DNA of 64,000 nt from Kumtagia ephedrae (GTDB lineage Bacteria > Pseudomonadota > Alphaproteobacteria > Rhizobiales > Rhizobiaceae): assembly GCF_003012745.1 (NCBI RefSeq), contig NZ_PXYK01000004.1:124001-188000 (forward strand), read 5' to 3'. The notes under the pieces were generated by a model that was not told where the DNA came from, did no database searches, and saw only the letters and a program-made list of their open reading frames with translations. The translations under genes were made by a program, and so were the position numbers. Shown here one piece after another: positions 49,773 to 62,278 of the stretch (positions are counted from its first letter, which is position 1; every line of letters starts with the position of its first letter).

Positions 49773-50037
49773 GTCTGGCTCCTCGGAATGGGCTGTCGTT
49801 CTCGTGATGTCTCGAGGACGCGCGGATAGGCCTGGTGCCGACATGGGTTGGCAAAAAACTTCGCCCCGTGATGCCGATGTCCTAGCGCATCTCGGATTTG
49901 GCTGTGCCTCCCCAACCATCCGGGTGCGTCTTCACCGGCTTTGGCTTCGGGACGTCGAAGTCGATCAACAAATCCCACACCACCCGGATCGAAAGCCCGG
50001 CGCGTTCCGCCATCGGCGCCGGGGCCGGACAGTCCGG

Positions 50038-50286
50038 TCAATGCCGGCGCGCCTGCACCAAATAGGCGTTGATCTCGGTCTCGCCGAGCCACTTCGCCGC
50101 CTCCAGCCGGTGCAGGCCCTCGACCAAAATGTGCCGCTTGCCGTCATGGCGCACCTGGATCGGCACCTTCAGGCCGTTTTCTAGGATGTCCTCGGCGAGC
50201 AGCCGCACCGTCTGCGGGTGGAGCGTCTTGCGCCGTCCCACCGGCACGTAGATGTCGTCGACGGGAACTTTGTGGATTCGCAGCAT
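50038..50286 (-). CDS. Small stand-alone ParB/sulfiredoxin-fold protein
   Basis: This is an 82-residue protein resembling the ParB N-terminal nuclease-like domain alone: VPVDDIYVPVGRR, VRLLAEDILENGLKVPIQVR and HILVEGLHRLEAAKWLGETEINAYLV. The last block corresponds to the ParB GEHRxxA signature, here GLHRLEA, with the Glu moved. No DNA-binding or CTP-switch partner is nearby, so it is not a partition protein. The role is unknown. It is the last gene of the strand run with the Rieske operon but lies 53 bases beyond it. Confidence 0.7.
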   Translation of the reverse strand: MLRIHKVPVDDIYVPVGRRKTLHPQTVRLLAEDILENGLKVPIQVRHDGKRHILVEGLHRLEAAKWLGETEINAYLVQARRH

Positions 50287-50339
50287 CGTCTACCTCCCGC
50301 ACGGGCATCACCCGCGACAGGATAGAGGGATCGCCGTGC

Positions 50340-50606
50340 TTAGCAAGGAAGCCGGGCGCCCGCCCCGGGGACGGCCGCCGGCTTCGGCCCGATCTCCGGA
50401 ACCGCCACGGCGGCGAACAGCGCGCGCAGCCGCAGACCTTGCGGGCCGAGCGGAGCCCGCCGGTCGATCAGCCCGATCTGCCGCAGCGCCGCGGCTTCCA
50501 GATCGGCGCCGCGCGGAAGAGAGACCAGCCATTCCATGAAGACGTCCTCGGGTTCCGGCAGCGGTGCCGACCGGAGCGCACGGCCAAATATTTCGCCCGC
50601 GCTCAC
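50340..50606 (-). CDS. Small protein coupled to the GbcB-like reductase
   Basis: This is an 88-residue protein hidden in a longer antisense-looking frame. A GTG start at 50606 overlaps the TGA of the reductase gene (GTGA), the same coupling seen elsewhere in the window. The product reads SAGEIFGRALRSAPLPEPED, MEWLVSLPRGADLEAAALRQ and RLRALFAAVAVP, a compact helical protein with a Pro-rich tail. It is probably an accessory protein of the Rieske system; no family is recognised. Confidence 0.6.
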   Translation of the reverse strand: MSAGEIFGRALRSAPLPEPEDVFMEWLVSLPRGADLEAAALRQIGLIDRRAPLGPQGLRLRALFAAVAVPEIGPKPAAVPGAGARLPC

Positions 50607-51712
50607 GCCTCGATCTCCAGGGCCGACAGCGGCCTGGAGCAGCAGGCGAGGATAAAACCTTCTGCGATCTCGTCGTCGAGGATGCCGCCATTGTGCTGCA
50701 TCTCGACCTCGCCCGACACCTTCCTGACCCGGCAGGTGCCACACAGGCCAAACTCGCAGGCGGCGGCGATGCGCACGCCGGCGGCGCGGGCTGCCTGCAG
50801 CACCGTCTGGCCGGATAGGCACCGGCCCTCCACCCCGGAGACGCTGAAGCGGACGGGTATCGAGGCCCCCGCCTCGCCTTCCGAAGCGCCTTCGGCCGTG
50901 TCGGCGAAGGGCGCCGGCAGGGCTTCGACCGGTGGCACGCCAAAACTCTCCTGGTGGTAGCGGGCCATGTCGAAGCCGGCGGTTTCCAGCATGTCGCGCA
51001 CCGCGCGCATGAACGGCTCGGGGCCGCAGCAGAACACCTCGCGCTCGCGGAAGTCGGGCGAAAGCAGCGGCAGCCGCACCGCGTCGATGCGGCCCATATG
51101 GCCGAACCAGCTCTCGCGGCTGGAGCGCTCCTCGATGAGGAAGCCGAGCGACAGGCCCGGCATGCGGCTGCCGAGCAGCTCCAGCTCCTTGCGAAAAATG
51201 ATCTCCTCCGGCCGCCTGGCGCAGTTGACGAAGGCGACGTCGGTCCATGGGGCGCAGTCGTTCAGCCAGCGCAGCATCGACATCATCGGGGTGACGCCCG
51301 ACCCGGCGGAGACGAACAGATATTTCGCCGCCGGATGGTTGTGGTGCGAGAAATCCCCGGCGGGACCGAAGGCCCTGACGCGCATGCCGGGGAGGAGATG
51401 GTCGAACATCCAGCGCGTGCCGAGGCTGCCGGCCTGCGCCTTGACCGTGACGGCGATCGAGAACGGCCGCGACGGCGACGACGACAGCGTATAGGTGCGC
51501 ATCAGCGGGCCGTCCGGCACCGGCAGCTCCAGCGTCACGAACTGGCCGGGCTTGTAGCGGAACCAGGTCTGCGCGTCGGAGCGGAAGGTGAAGGTCTTGA
51601 CGTCCGGCGCCTCGTCGGCGACGGCGACCACCTCCAGCACCTGCAGCCGGTCGTTCCACGGCGCCATCTCGTCGAGGTGGCGGTAGAGGCCGAGATCGGT
51701 CATGGCGTTCAT
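50603..51712 (-). CDS. GbcB-like ferredoxin reductase of Rieske demethylase
   Basis: This is a 369-residue oxidoreductase. The FAD domain has RTYTLSSSP, the NAD domain has SAGSGVTPMMSMLRW and CGPEPFMRAVRDML, and the C-terminal plant-type 2Fe-2S domain has CEFGLCGTCRV with a distal Cys in FILACCSRP. This matches the reductase partner of glycine betaine (GbcB) and related Rieske demethylases. It lies 12 bases downstream of the oxygenase gene with GGGAGGGGGAG before its start. It supplies electrons from NAD(P)H to the oxygenase. Confidence 0.9.
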   Translation of the reverse strand: MNAMTDLGLYRHLDEMAPWNDRLQVLEVVAVADEAPDVKTFTFRSDAQTWFRYKPGQFVTLELPVPDGPLMRTYTLSSSPSRPFSIAVTVKAQAGSLGTRWMFDHLLPGMRVRAFGPAGDFSHHNHPAAKYLFVSAGSGVTPMMSMLRWLNDCAPWTDVAFVNCARRPEEIIFRKELELLGSRMPGLSLGFLIEERSSRESWFGHMGRIDAVRLPLLSPDFREREVFCCGPEPFMRAVRDMLETAGFDMARYHQESFGVPPVEALPAPFADTAEGASEGEAGASIPVRFSVSGVEGRCLSGQTVLQAARAAGVRIAAACEFGLCGTCRVRKVSGEVEMQHNGGILDDEIAEGFILACCSRPLSALEIEA

Positions 51713-51724
51713 CTCCCCCTCCCG

Positions 51725-52972
51725 TCAGGCGACGCTGCGCAGCGCCGGCTTACCGCCCTCGGCCAGCCGCGACTCGATGAAGCGCGCGTACCAGTCGACG
51801 AACTGGATGACGCCGCCCTCGTGCAGCTCAGAATACGGCCCCGGCTCGTAAGCCGGCGACTTGATGCCGAAGGCGTTCTCCTCGACGATGCGGCGGTCCT
51901 GGTCGTTGGTCTCGGTCCACACATGGATGAGTTCGGCCAGGTCGTAGTCGACGCCCTCGATCGCGTCCTTGTGCACCAGCCATTTGGTGGTAACCGCCGT
52001 TTCCGTGGCGCTGATCGGCAGCACCCGGAAAGTGACGGCGTGGTCGTCGAGAATGTGGTTCCAGGTCGTCGGGTAGTGATAGAGCATTAGCGTGCCGATG
52101 CGCTCGACCGCCACCTGGGCCGACAGGCTCTTCCTCACCGCCCGCTTGCCGGTCATGGTGTAGCTGACGGCGTCGCGCAGCAGCGGCGCGCGGGTGGCGC
52201 GATACTGGCCGGCGGCGTCGATGCGGAAGCGCGCCGGCAGGCCGGCCGCCTCGCATTTCGCCCAATGATCCAGCATCTCCGGGTCGCTCTCGGCGCCGTT
52301 GACCCCGGTGACCGTCGGGGCTTCCGGAAAGGTCTTGCACAGCTCCGGATGGTTGCCGGCGCAGTGATAGCACTCGCGGTTGTTCTCCCAGACGAGCTTC
52401 CAATTGCCTTTTTCGACGATGGTCGATTCGTGGGCGATCTTCGCCTCGGTCAGCCGGTGCGGCGCGAAATAGGGCTGCATCAGCGCCCGGAACGGCGCAA
52501 AATCGGCAGGCTCGTCGGCGAGGCAGATGAAGACGTAGCCGCCGACGCTTTCGCAGGCGACCGGCTTGAGGCCGAAAGCGCCCTTGTCGAAACCCTCGGC
52601 CATCTGGCGCGCGAACAGCAGTTTTCCGTCGAGGTCGTAGGTCCACTGGTGGTAGGGGCAGACGAGCCGCGCCGACATGCCGCGCTCGGCGTTGCAGACG
52701 CGGCTGCCGCGATGGCGGCAGGAATTGTGGAAGGCGCGGATGCGCCCCTCACGGTCACGCACGATCACCACCGGATAGTCGCCGACCTGCACGGTGAAGA
52801 AGCTGCCCGGCTTGGCGATCTCGCAGTCATGGCCGACGAACAGCCAGTCGCGATACCAGACCAGCTCCATGTCCAGCCTGAAGAAGTCCGGGTCGATGTA
52901 GAAGGGCTGCTCCAGGCTGAAGCCGTCGCGACGGCGGCGGATCATCCTCAGCATTTCGGTGCGTGCGTCCAT
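51725..52972 (-). CDS. GbcA-like Rieske non-haem iron oxygenase
   Basis: This is a 415-residue oxygenase subunit. The Rieske centre is CRHRG...CPYHQW (C85, H87, C105, H108). The mononuclear iron site is in the NNRECYHCAGNHPEL block (H203, H208). Its sequence style, including EQPFYID, WLVHKDAIEGVDYDL and TNDQDRRIVEEN, follows GbcA (glycine betaine monooxygenase) and the related stachydrine demethylase. The likely reaction is O2-dependent N-demethylation releasing formaldehyde; the exact substrate is not certain. The leader of this operon carries a cobalamin riboswitch, an unusual regulator for this enzyme. Confidence 0.88.
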   Translation of the reverse strand: MDARTEMLRMIRRRRDGFSLEQPFYIDPDFFRLDMELVWYRDWLFVGHDCEIAKPGSFFTVQVGDYPVVIVRDREGRIRAFHNSCRHRGSRVCNAERGMSARLVCPYHQWTYDLDGKLLFARQMAEGFDKGAFGLKPVACESVGGYVFICLADEPADFAPFRALMQPYFAPHRLTEAKIAHESTIVEKGNWKLVWENNRECYHCAGNHPELCKTFPEAPTVTGVNGAESDPEMLDHWAKCEAAGLPARFRIDAAGQYRATRAPLLRDAVSYTMTGKRAVRKSLSAQVAVERIGTLMLYHYPTTWNHILDDHAVTFRVLPISATETAVTTKWLVHKDAIEGVDYDLAELIHVWTETNDQDRRIVEENAFGIKSPAYEPGPYSELHEGGVIQFVDWYARFIESRLAEGGKPALRSVA

Positions 52973-53094
52973 GTCCTGTCCTCACGGTGCAAGGACTGAA
53001 CTGGTGGTGATGAAAGGAGGATCGGCGACGGCAGTCGGGCTGCGACCGGCCGAGCGCTTCCGCCTCTTGACCGCCCACCGCGATCAGTCGGGTT

Positions 53095-53285
53095 CCGATG
53101 CTTCAAGGCTGGTTTCCGGGCTCCGAAGCTGGCCTTGGCAGGCCCGTCCCGACACCTTCCCGGGCATTTGCCCAGTGGTCTCCCGTCGAGACGAAAACTT
53201 CGATACCGTTGCGGGGGCAGCGCCGGCATCAAACCGGCTTCCCAATTCTCCCCGCGGCCTGTCGCCGAAGGGCACCTTGAACGGG
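53095..53285 (-). promoter_or_regulatory. Cobalamin riboswitch upstream of the Rieske operon
   Basis: Read on the minus strand, the sequence gives, in order, AAGGTGCCCTTCGG, GAGAATTGGGAAGCCGG, GCTGCCCCCGCAACGGTA, CCACTGGG with GCCCGGGAAGG, and a B12-box-like GCCCGGAAACCAGCC. This is the conserved order of the alphaproteobacterial cobalamin aptamer. It ends about 120 bases before the oxygenase ATG, on the same strand. In family practice such elements repress when adenosylcobalamin is bound. Confidence 0.88.
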
Positions 53286-53385
53286 GATCATCAGACCAGA
53301 GGGCGCGGCCGGCGTCCCGCGAGAATGCGACTTCGGCTGCGTCTCCAGCGACGCCGGAAAAATAGCGGGGCTTGCTCTCCCGATT

Positions 53386-53405
53386 TGTTATGTTATTACG
53401 TTACA
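53386..53405. promoter_or_regulatory. Zur-like operator upstream of COG0523 gene
   Basis: TGTTATGTTATTACGTTACA is an imperfect 20-bp palindrome (TGT-A-GT-AT-AC-T-ACA preserved in both halves). It has the length and composition of alphaproteobacterial Zur boxes. It lies 120 bases upstream of a YciC/ZigA-type gene, a classic Zur target. Confidence 0.65.
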
Positions 53406-53524
53406 GCTCCGGTGAATGCGAATACCTCGCCGGGACGAATGGTCGTTCCTCCCAAGCGATCGTCCGCATCCGGCCCGGGCACTCGGGCCGGATGCATCCC
53501 CCAGCTCCGAACGGATTCCAAAAC

Positions 53525-54745
53525 ATGCCCGACGCAGCCAAGCCGACAAAACGCCTTCCCGTCACCGTCCTCTCCGGCTTCCTCGGCGCCGGCAAGACGA
53601 CGCTGCTCAACCACGTGCTCAACAACCGCGAGGGCCGGCGCGTCGCCGTCATCGTCAACGACATGAGCGAGGTGAACATCGACGCCGCGCTGGTGCGCGA
53701 CGGCGGCGCGAATCTTTCGCGCACGGAAGAGCAGCTGGTGGAGATGACCAATGGCTACATCTGCTGCACGCTGCGCGACGACCTTTTGAAGGAGGTGCGC
53801 CGGCTGTGCGAGCAAGACCGCTTCGACTATCTGCTGATCGAGGGCACAGGAATCGCCGAGCCTCTGCCGGTCGCCACCACCTTCGATTTCCGCGACGACA
53901 GCGGCGACAGCCTGTCGGACGTCGCCCGGCTCGACACCATGGTCACGGTCGTCGACGCGGCGAGCCTGCTTAAGGACTATTCCTCGCAGGATTTTTTGCG
54001 CGATCGCGGCGAGACGGCCGGAGAGGGGGACGACCGCGCGCTGGTCGATCTCCTGGTGGAGCAGATCGAATTCGCCGACGTCGTCGTGCTCAACAAGGTC
54101 TCGGAAGCCGCCCCGCACGATCTCGACCTTGCGCGCAAGATCGTCCGCGCGCTGAACCCGGATGCCGCGCTGGCCGAAACCGATTTCGGCAGAGTCGGGC
54201 TCGATCAGGTGCTCGACACTGGCCGCTTCGACCTCGAAAAGGCGCAGCAGCATCCGCTGTGGTTCAAGGAGTTGAACGGTTTCGGCGACCACGTCCCGGA
54301 GACGGAGGAATACGGCATCCGCTCCTTCGTCTACCGCGCGCGCCAGCCTTTCGACCCGGTTAGCTTGAAGGCTTTCGTCAACCGGCCCTGGCCGGGGGTG
54401 GTGCGCGCCTAGGGTTTTTTCTGGCTGGCGACCCGTCCGCACCATGTCGGCGAGCTCAGCCAGGCCGGCGCGCTGGTGCGGACGGGCAAGCGCGGACTGT
54501 GGTGGGCCGCCGTGCCGAAGGACCAATGGCCCGACCATCCCGAATGGCGCGCCGCGATGCGGCCCTATCTCGATCCGGTATGGGGCGACCGGCGCCAGGA
54601 GATCGTCTTCATTGGCTGCGACCCGATGGACGAGAAGGCGATCAGGGCAGAGCTGGACGCCTGCCTCGTCGCCGAAACCGGCTTCATGCCGGCCCGCTGG
54701 CGCGGCCTGCCCGATCCGTTCCCCTCATGGGAGCGGGCGGCATGA
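53525..54745 (+). pseudogene. COG0523 (CobW/ZigA-type) GTPase interrupted by an amber codon
   Basis: This is a G3E GTPase metallochaperone gene of the zinc-responsive YciC/ZigA branch. Walker A is GFLGAGKTT (18-26), and [21 protein letters not shown] and LNKV follow. Codon 296 (54410-54412) is TAG in GVVRA-stop-GFFWLATRP, where the family has Lys. The frame then continues without shift through WWAAVPKDQWPDHPEW and DRRQEIVFIG to 54745. The metal motif usually reads GCxCC; here it is GYICC (Y78), so the first Cys is missing. Two lesions suggest decay; a sequencing error or readthrough at TAG cannot be excluded. It would have 407 codons if intact. Confidence 0.85.
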
Positions 54746-54939
54746 TGCTGCGTTTTTTGCGCAAGGTGGCCGGCAGCGCGGCGGCTCGTCCGCCCTGCGC
54801 CTGCCATCCGGCCGGCGAGCCGGACGGCGTCCGAGACGACCCGACACAGGAAAGAGAGGGGGACAGGGCGTCGCGCTTCACCTGCGACGAGGCTGATGCT
54901 TGCCTGCAAGCGGATCACCACGAGCAGGCCGGCGACTGA
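54742..54939 (+). CDS. Small Cys/His-containing protein coupled to COG0523 gene
   Basis: A 65-residue frame starts in an ATGA overlap with the final stop of the COG0523 gene. The product has a basic N-terminus (MMLRFLRKVAG) and scattered Cys/His/Asp (PPCACHPAGE, FTCDEADACLQADHHEQAGD). This would suit metal binding, and zinc regulation of the upstream gene makes that attractive. No family is recognised, and it may be a chance frame. Confidence 0.45.
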   Translation: MMLRFLRKVAGSAAARPPCACHPAGEPDGVRDDPTQEREGDRASRFTCDEADACLQADHHEQAGD

Positions 54940-55037
54940 GTTGCGTCGCGGTCGGCTCGCGCCGGAACCCGTATCGGTGGCAAAAGCACGGTCTCACGCC
55001 TCGCAGCGGCGAAGCCAAGCCGGCGAAGAACCGAATA

Positions 55038-55733
55038 TTATCTCGGTTTGAGTTTCGACTCTCGACCCGAACCGGAAGGCCAATCCAGGCCCAGAGTCTG
55101 CGTGCGTCGTGCCCGTCTCGCCCGAACGCTCAGCCACCGATCATCGGGCCTTCCGATGCACGGACGTATCTGGCTGACGATCCAGCCGGCCTTCGTGAGT
55201 GCGGACCGCAGGGCAGCCTCGCGCCAGTACGTCTCGACGTAGCGCCGAGGCGCCGCAGCGCCGCCGTATGTGGAAACATCCTCGCCATCGCCCTCTCTGA
55301 CAGAGACGTGCAATCGGCCATCGGTCCGGGTCGCCTCGGCAAGCCGTCCAAGCACCGTGCTGAAATCCTCGCGCGCGACGTGAATAAGAGAGGCACAGGC
55401 CCAGATTCCGTTGTACGGCATACCGGGACGCCGCGGGTCGGCCAGGTCATCGGTCAGAGGGTCCAACAGGTCGGCCTCGAAGCCGGCCTCGCGGAGCAGT
55501 TCGACGAAACCATTTGAAATGTCGGTGCGCCGGACGCTGATTCCCCGCTTCTCAAGCTCAAGTGCATCTCGCCCGCCGCCGCTTCCGATCTCCAGCACCC
55601 TGCCCGAGCCACCCAGCTCGGCCACGAACGCATCGATCTCCGTCGCGACCCATTCGGGCACCGCCGCTGCCTCGGCAGCGTACTCCGCCGCGACCGTATC
55701 ATAGGACCGCACGGTATCCCGGTCGGTGCTCAT
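55038..55733 (-). CDS. Class I SAM-dependent methyltransferase
   Basis: This is a 231-residue protein from the ATG at 55733, preceded by GGGAGGAG. Motif I is VLEIGSGGGRDALELEKRG, with the acidic post-I RRTDIS. WACASLIHVAREDFSTVLGRLAEATRTDGRLHVSVREGDG is typical of small-molecule methyltransferases of the UbiE/Tam type. The C-terminus is Arg-rich. The substrate is unknown. It stands alone between convergent genes. Confidence 0.87.
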   Translation of the reverse strand: MSTDRDTVRSYDTVAAEYAAEAAAVPEWVATEIDAFVAELGGSGRVLEIGSGGGRDALELEKRGISVRRTDISNGFVELLREAGFEADLLDPLTDDLADPRRPGMPYNGIWACASLIHVAREDFSTVLGRLAEATRTDGRLHVSVREGDGEDVSTYGGAAAPRRYVETYWREAALRSALTKAGWIVSQIRPCIGRPDDRWLSVRARRARRTQTLGLDWPSGSGRESKLKPR

Positions 55734-55987
55734 CCCGGCGCTCCTCCCTAACCCCATGAACGAGAGGCCCGTTGTGCCCCTCGCACTTTGGCTGTTGGCG
55801 ACATCGCGGGCGATCTGCTTCCTACATAGCAGAAATTTGATCCGAGACCCTGCCAAGAATCGGTCGTATCTGATGGCTGCCGAAAGCGGAATGCGTGAAT
55901 GCGGGGTCGTTCGCCGCGGAACGCGCCAGCCTGCGCGCGCTTCTCAGGCACGTCACGGCACGCTCGATGCCCGGAAGTCGCCCGGTC

Positions 55988-59779
<3,792 letters not shown>

Positions 59780-59810
59780 TCTTCATTTCCGATGCGACAT
59801 TCATGCAATC

Positions 59811-59830
59811 ACATAAAGACATCTTTATGT
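59811..59830. promoter_or_regulatory. Operator-like palindrome upstream of metH
   Basis: ACATAAAGACATCTTTATGT has perfect nine-base arms around a two-base centre and lies 32-51 bases upstream of the metH start. The spacing and its sharing with 63495-63514 suggest a repressor site. ArsR-family SahR, known to control methionine-cycle genes in proteobacteria, is a candidate. Confidence 0.7.
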
Positions 59831-59935
59831 CAACATGCCATTCGTAAGACTTGCCGAGATGGAAATCGATTGTCCAGGCCGTTCCCTTCCAACCTGCGGC
59901 TGCGCTAAGCTGCCGGGGTAAATGGGAGAGGACGC

Positions 59936-60163
59936 ATGTGGATCAAGCTGACCAGTGTAAGGGATGAGACCGTACTGCTTGCGGTCGACAAGGTAACGCA
60001 TGTGACTGCGCGGGAGTCGGGCGGCTCTTCGGTTTATCTGCTTGGCGATACGGTTGACGGTCGGCCGCGCGTGCTCGGCGTCAAGGAAACCCTCGACCAG
60101 CTCGCGGCGCTGCTCGATGTTTCCGGTGCACCGGCAAAGCGCGCGGCCAAGGCGGCGAAATAG
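59936..60163 (+). CDS. Hypothetical small protein
   Basis: This is a 75-residue protein with GGGAGAGGACG before the ATG. The N-terminus MWIKLTSVRDETVLLAVDKVTHVTA and a following strand-rich segment faintly resemble FlbD-type small proteins (IKLT plus an alternating hydrophobic pattern). An Ala/Lys-rich tail follows. There is no flagellar context, so no function is given. Confidence 0.65.
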   Translation: MWIKLTSVRDETVLLAVDKVTHVTARESGGSSVYLLGDTVDGRPRVLGVKETLDQLAALLDVSGAPAKRAAKAAK

Positions 60164-60303
60164 CGTGCCGTCTTGAAAGCATTCCCGCCGGGCAGCACGC
60201 TGGCCGGCGGGCTTTCTTGCATTCGTCGGAAGGCAACCGCACCGTAGGCCGCATAGGCAGCCGGCATTTACCGGCCGGCGATTTTGCCGTTAGATGTCCG
60301 CCC

Positions 60304-61218
60304 ATGTCGGACATCGATCACCGCGCGGTCATCGCGCAACTGTCGCCCGAGCAGCGCCGGCTCATCACCGCGAAGGCCGACCGGCCGGGCCTGTTTCGCC
60401 TCGCCGTTCATGGCGGCCTGATCGTTCTGCTCGCCATCCCGATCATTCTGGAAATTCCGTTCTGGCCGCTGCTGATGCTGCCGCAGGGCGTGCTCGTCGT
60501 CTTCCTGTTCACCCTGCTGCACGAAACGATCCACGACACCGCTTTCGAGACGCCCTGGCTGAACCGTGCCGCCGCCTTCACCTCGGGTTTCATGATCCTG
60601 CTTCCGCCGGACTGGTTCCGTTATTTTCATTTCGCCCATCACCGCCACACGCACGATCCGGACAACGATCCCGAGCTCATGACGCCGAAGCCGGAGACGC
60701 TGGGCCAGTACCTGCTCTATCTCTCCGGCATTCCGTACTGGATCGCCATGGTGCGGGTTGTTTTCGCGAATGCGGCCGGGAAAAACCGCGACAGCTTCGT
60801 TCCGGAGAAGGGCCGGCCGAAAATCCGATGGGAAGCCCGCGTTTTTCTCGCGCTTTATGCCGTGCTCCTGGCGAGTTCCCTGGTCGCCGGGTCGAGCATC
60901 CTTCTGTGGGTCTGGATCGTGCCTGCCCTGGTCGGCCAGCCATTCCTGCGCGCCTATCTGCTGGCCGAGCACACGCGCTGCCCGCATGTCGCCAACATGC
61001 TCGAAAACACCCGCACGATCTTCACCACGGGGCTCGTCCGGTTCTTCGCCTGGAACATGCCCTACCACGCCGAGCATCATTCCTATCCGACCGTGCCGTT
61101 CCACCAATTGCCGCGATTTCATCGGATCGCCGCCGAGCACTTGCGCAGCACCGAAAAGGGTTACGTCCGTTTCCATCGCAAGCTGGCCGCCGACCTGAAG
61201 CGGCACCTGTTCCGGTAA
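60304..61218 (+). CDS. Membrane fatty acid desaturase family protein
   Basis: This is a 304-residue integral membrane di-iron enzyme from the ATG at 60304; the longer frame is not supported. Histidine boxes are HETIHD, HFAHHRHTH and HAEHHSYP, with transmembrane pairs between (GLIVLLAIPIILEIPFWPLLML, LALYAVLLASSLVAGSSILLWVWIV). The box order fits acyl-lipid desaturase/hydroxylase relatives; the substrate and product are not predictable. Confidence 0.9.
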   Translation: MSDIDHRAVIAQLSPEQRRLITAKADRPGLFRLAVHGGLIVLLAIPIILEIPFWPLLMLPQGVLVVFLFTLLHETIHDTAFETPWLNRAAAFTSGFMILLPPDWFRYFHFAHHRHTHDPDNDPELMTPKPETLGQYLLYLSGIPYWIAMVRVVFANAAGKNRDSFVPEKGRPKIRWEARVFLALYAVLLASSLVAGSSILLWVWIVPALVGQPFLRAYLLAEHTRCPHVANMLENTRTIFTTGLVRFFAWNMPYHAEHHSYPTVPFHQLPRFHRIAAEHLRSTEKGYVRFHRKLAADLKRHLFR

Positions 61219-61342
61219 GCCGGATACGCCCTGTCCGCGATGTCGGTGCGCGTCGCTTTTGAAGGCCCGCGCGTCGCCGGATGAGAAGCGGGCCCCTCCC
61301 CCTTCCGGCAATGCTCGCGCAACAGAAACACGCGAGTTGCGA

Positions 61343-61645
61343 ATGGCCGATCTCATCGTCGTCTACTGGCGCGACATCCCCGCCCAGGTCATCGTGAAAC
61401 GAGGCCGGCAGAGCGCCAAGCGCAAGTTGCCGCTGCGCTTCACCGAGGCGATCGACATGGCGGCGATGCGCTCGGGCGCGGCCGAGACCGACGCCTATCT
61501 GGCGGAGTGGCGCAAGGCCGATCCGGTGCCCGTCGGCGACGACCTCGAAGCGGAAGCCGACAAGGCGGCGGTCGAGATCGACGCCAAGTATGGCCGGGAG
61601 CGGCTGGTCGCTCTCGCGAAATCCGGCGGCAAGGAAAATGTCTGA
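61343..61645 (+). CDS. Small 'virulence factor' family protein of metVF operon
   Basis: This is a 100-residue protein from the ATG at 61343 (ADLIVVYWRDIPAQVIVKRG), with RFTEAIDMAAMRSGAAETDAYLAEWRK. It corresponds to the small protein labelled virulence factor that accompanies MTHFR-type genes in rhizobia. The label has no proven meaning here. It overlaps the next gene by eight bases, so it is part of the one-carbon operon. Confidence 0.78.
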   Translation: MADLIVVYWRDIPAQVIVKRGRQSAKRKLPLRFTEAIDMAAMRSGAAETDAYLAEWRKADPVPVGDDLEAEADKAAVEIDAKYGRERLVALAKSGGKENV

Positions 61646-62278
61646 GCCCCACCCGAACTCCACGACGGCCAAGGGGCCGGCCAACGGCACGCCCGTCGTG
61701 ACACCGCCGGCAGGCGGCGGTGTCACCCAGGCGACCATCGTCAAGAAGGCGGCGCCGAAGAGCGATTACAAGCCCGCCGACGTATCGCCGCAGCGGCGCG
61801 TGCAGCGCTCCTATTCGGTGCGGCTGTGGGCGATCCGCCATTCGCGCCTGCTCGAATGGTTTTATGCCCGCTTCGCCGACGTCTTCCTGCTCCTCCATCC
61901 GCTGTGGAAGGGTCTTGGCTACGGCCGCGTTGAAGCGCCGGTTAAATTCGTCGAGAAGCGGGTCAAGGGTTTCATGTTCGACTGCCGCATGTGCGGCCAG
62001 TGCATCCTGTCCTCCACCGGCATGTCCTGTCCGATGAACTGCCCGAAGCAGTTGCGCAACGGCCCCTGTGGCGGGGTGCGCGCCAACGGCAATTGCGAGG
62101 TCGAGCCCGACATGCCCTGCGTCTGGGTGAAGGCCTGGGAAGGCTCGCGCAACATGGTCAAGGGCGACGCCATCCTCGCCGTGCAGAAGCCGGTCGACCA
62201 GTCGCTGCGCGAGACCTCGGCCTGGTTGCGCGTCACGGCTCGCGCCGCGGCCGAGCGGGAACAGGCGAAGGTAGCCGC

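Noticed and set aside
49618-50184. 188-codon frame between hydrolase and ParB-fold genes
   Set aside because: It overlaps the hydrolase signal peptide region on the other strand and has no recognisable domain or start signal.
54410-54412. Amber codon as recoding (pyrrolysine or similar)
   Set aside because: TAG is used as a normal stop elsewhere in the window (for example 10021-10023), and no recoding machinery is seen.
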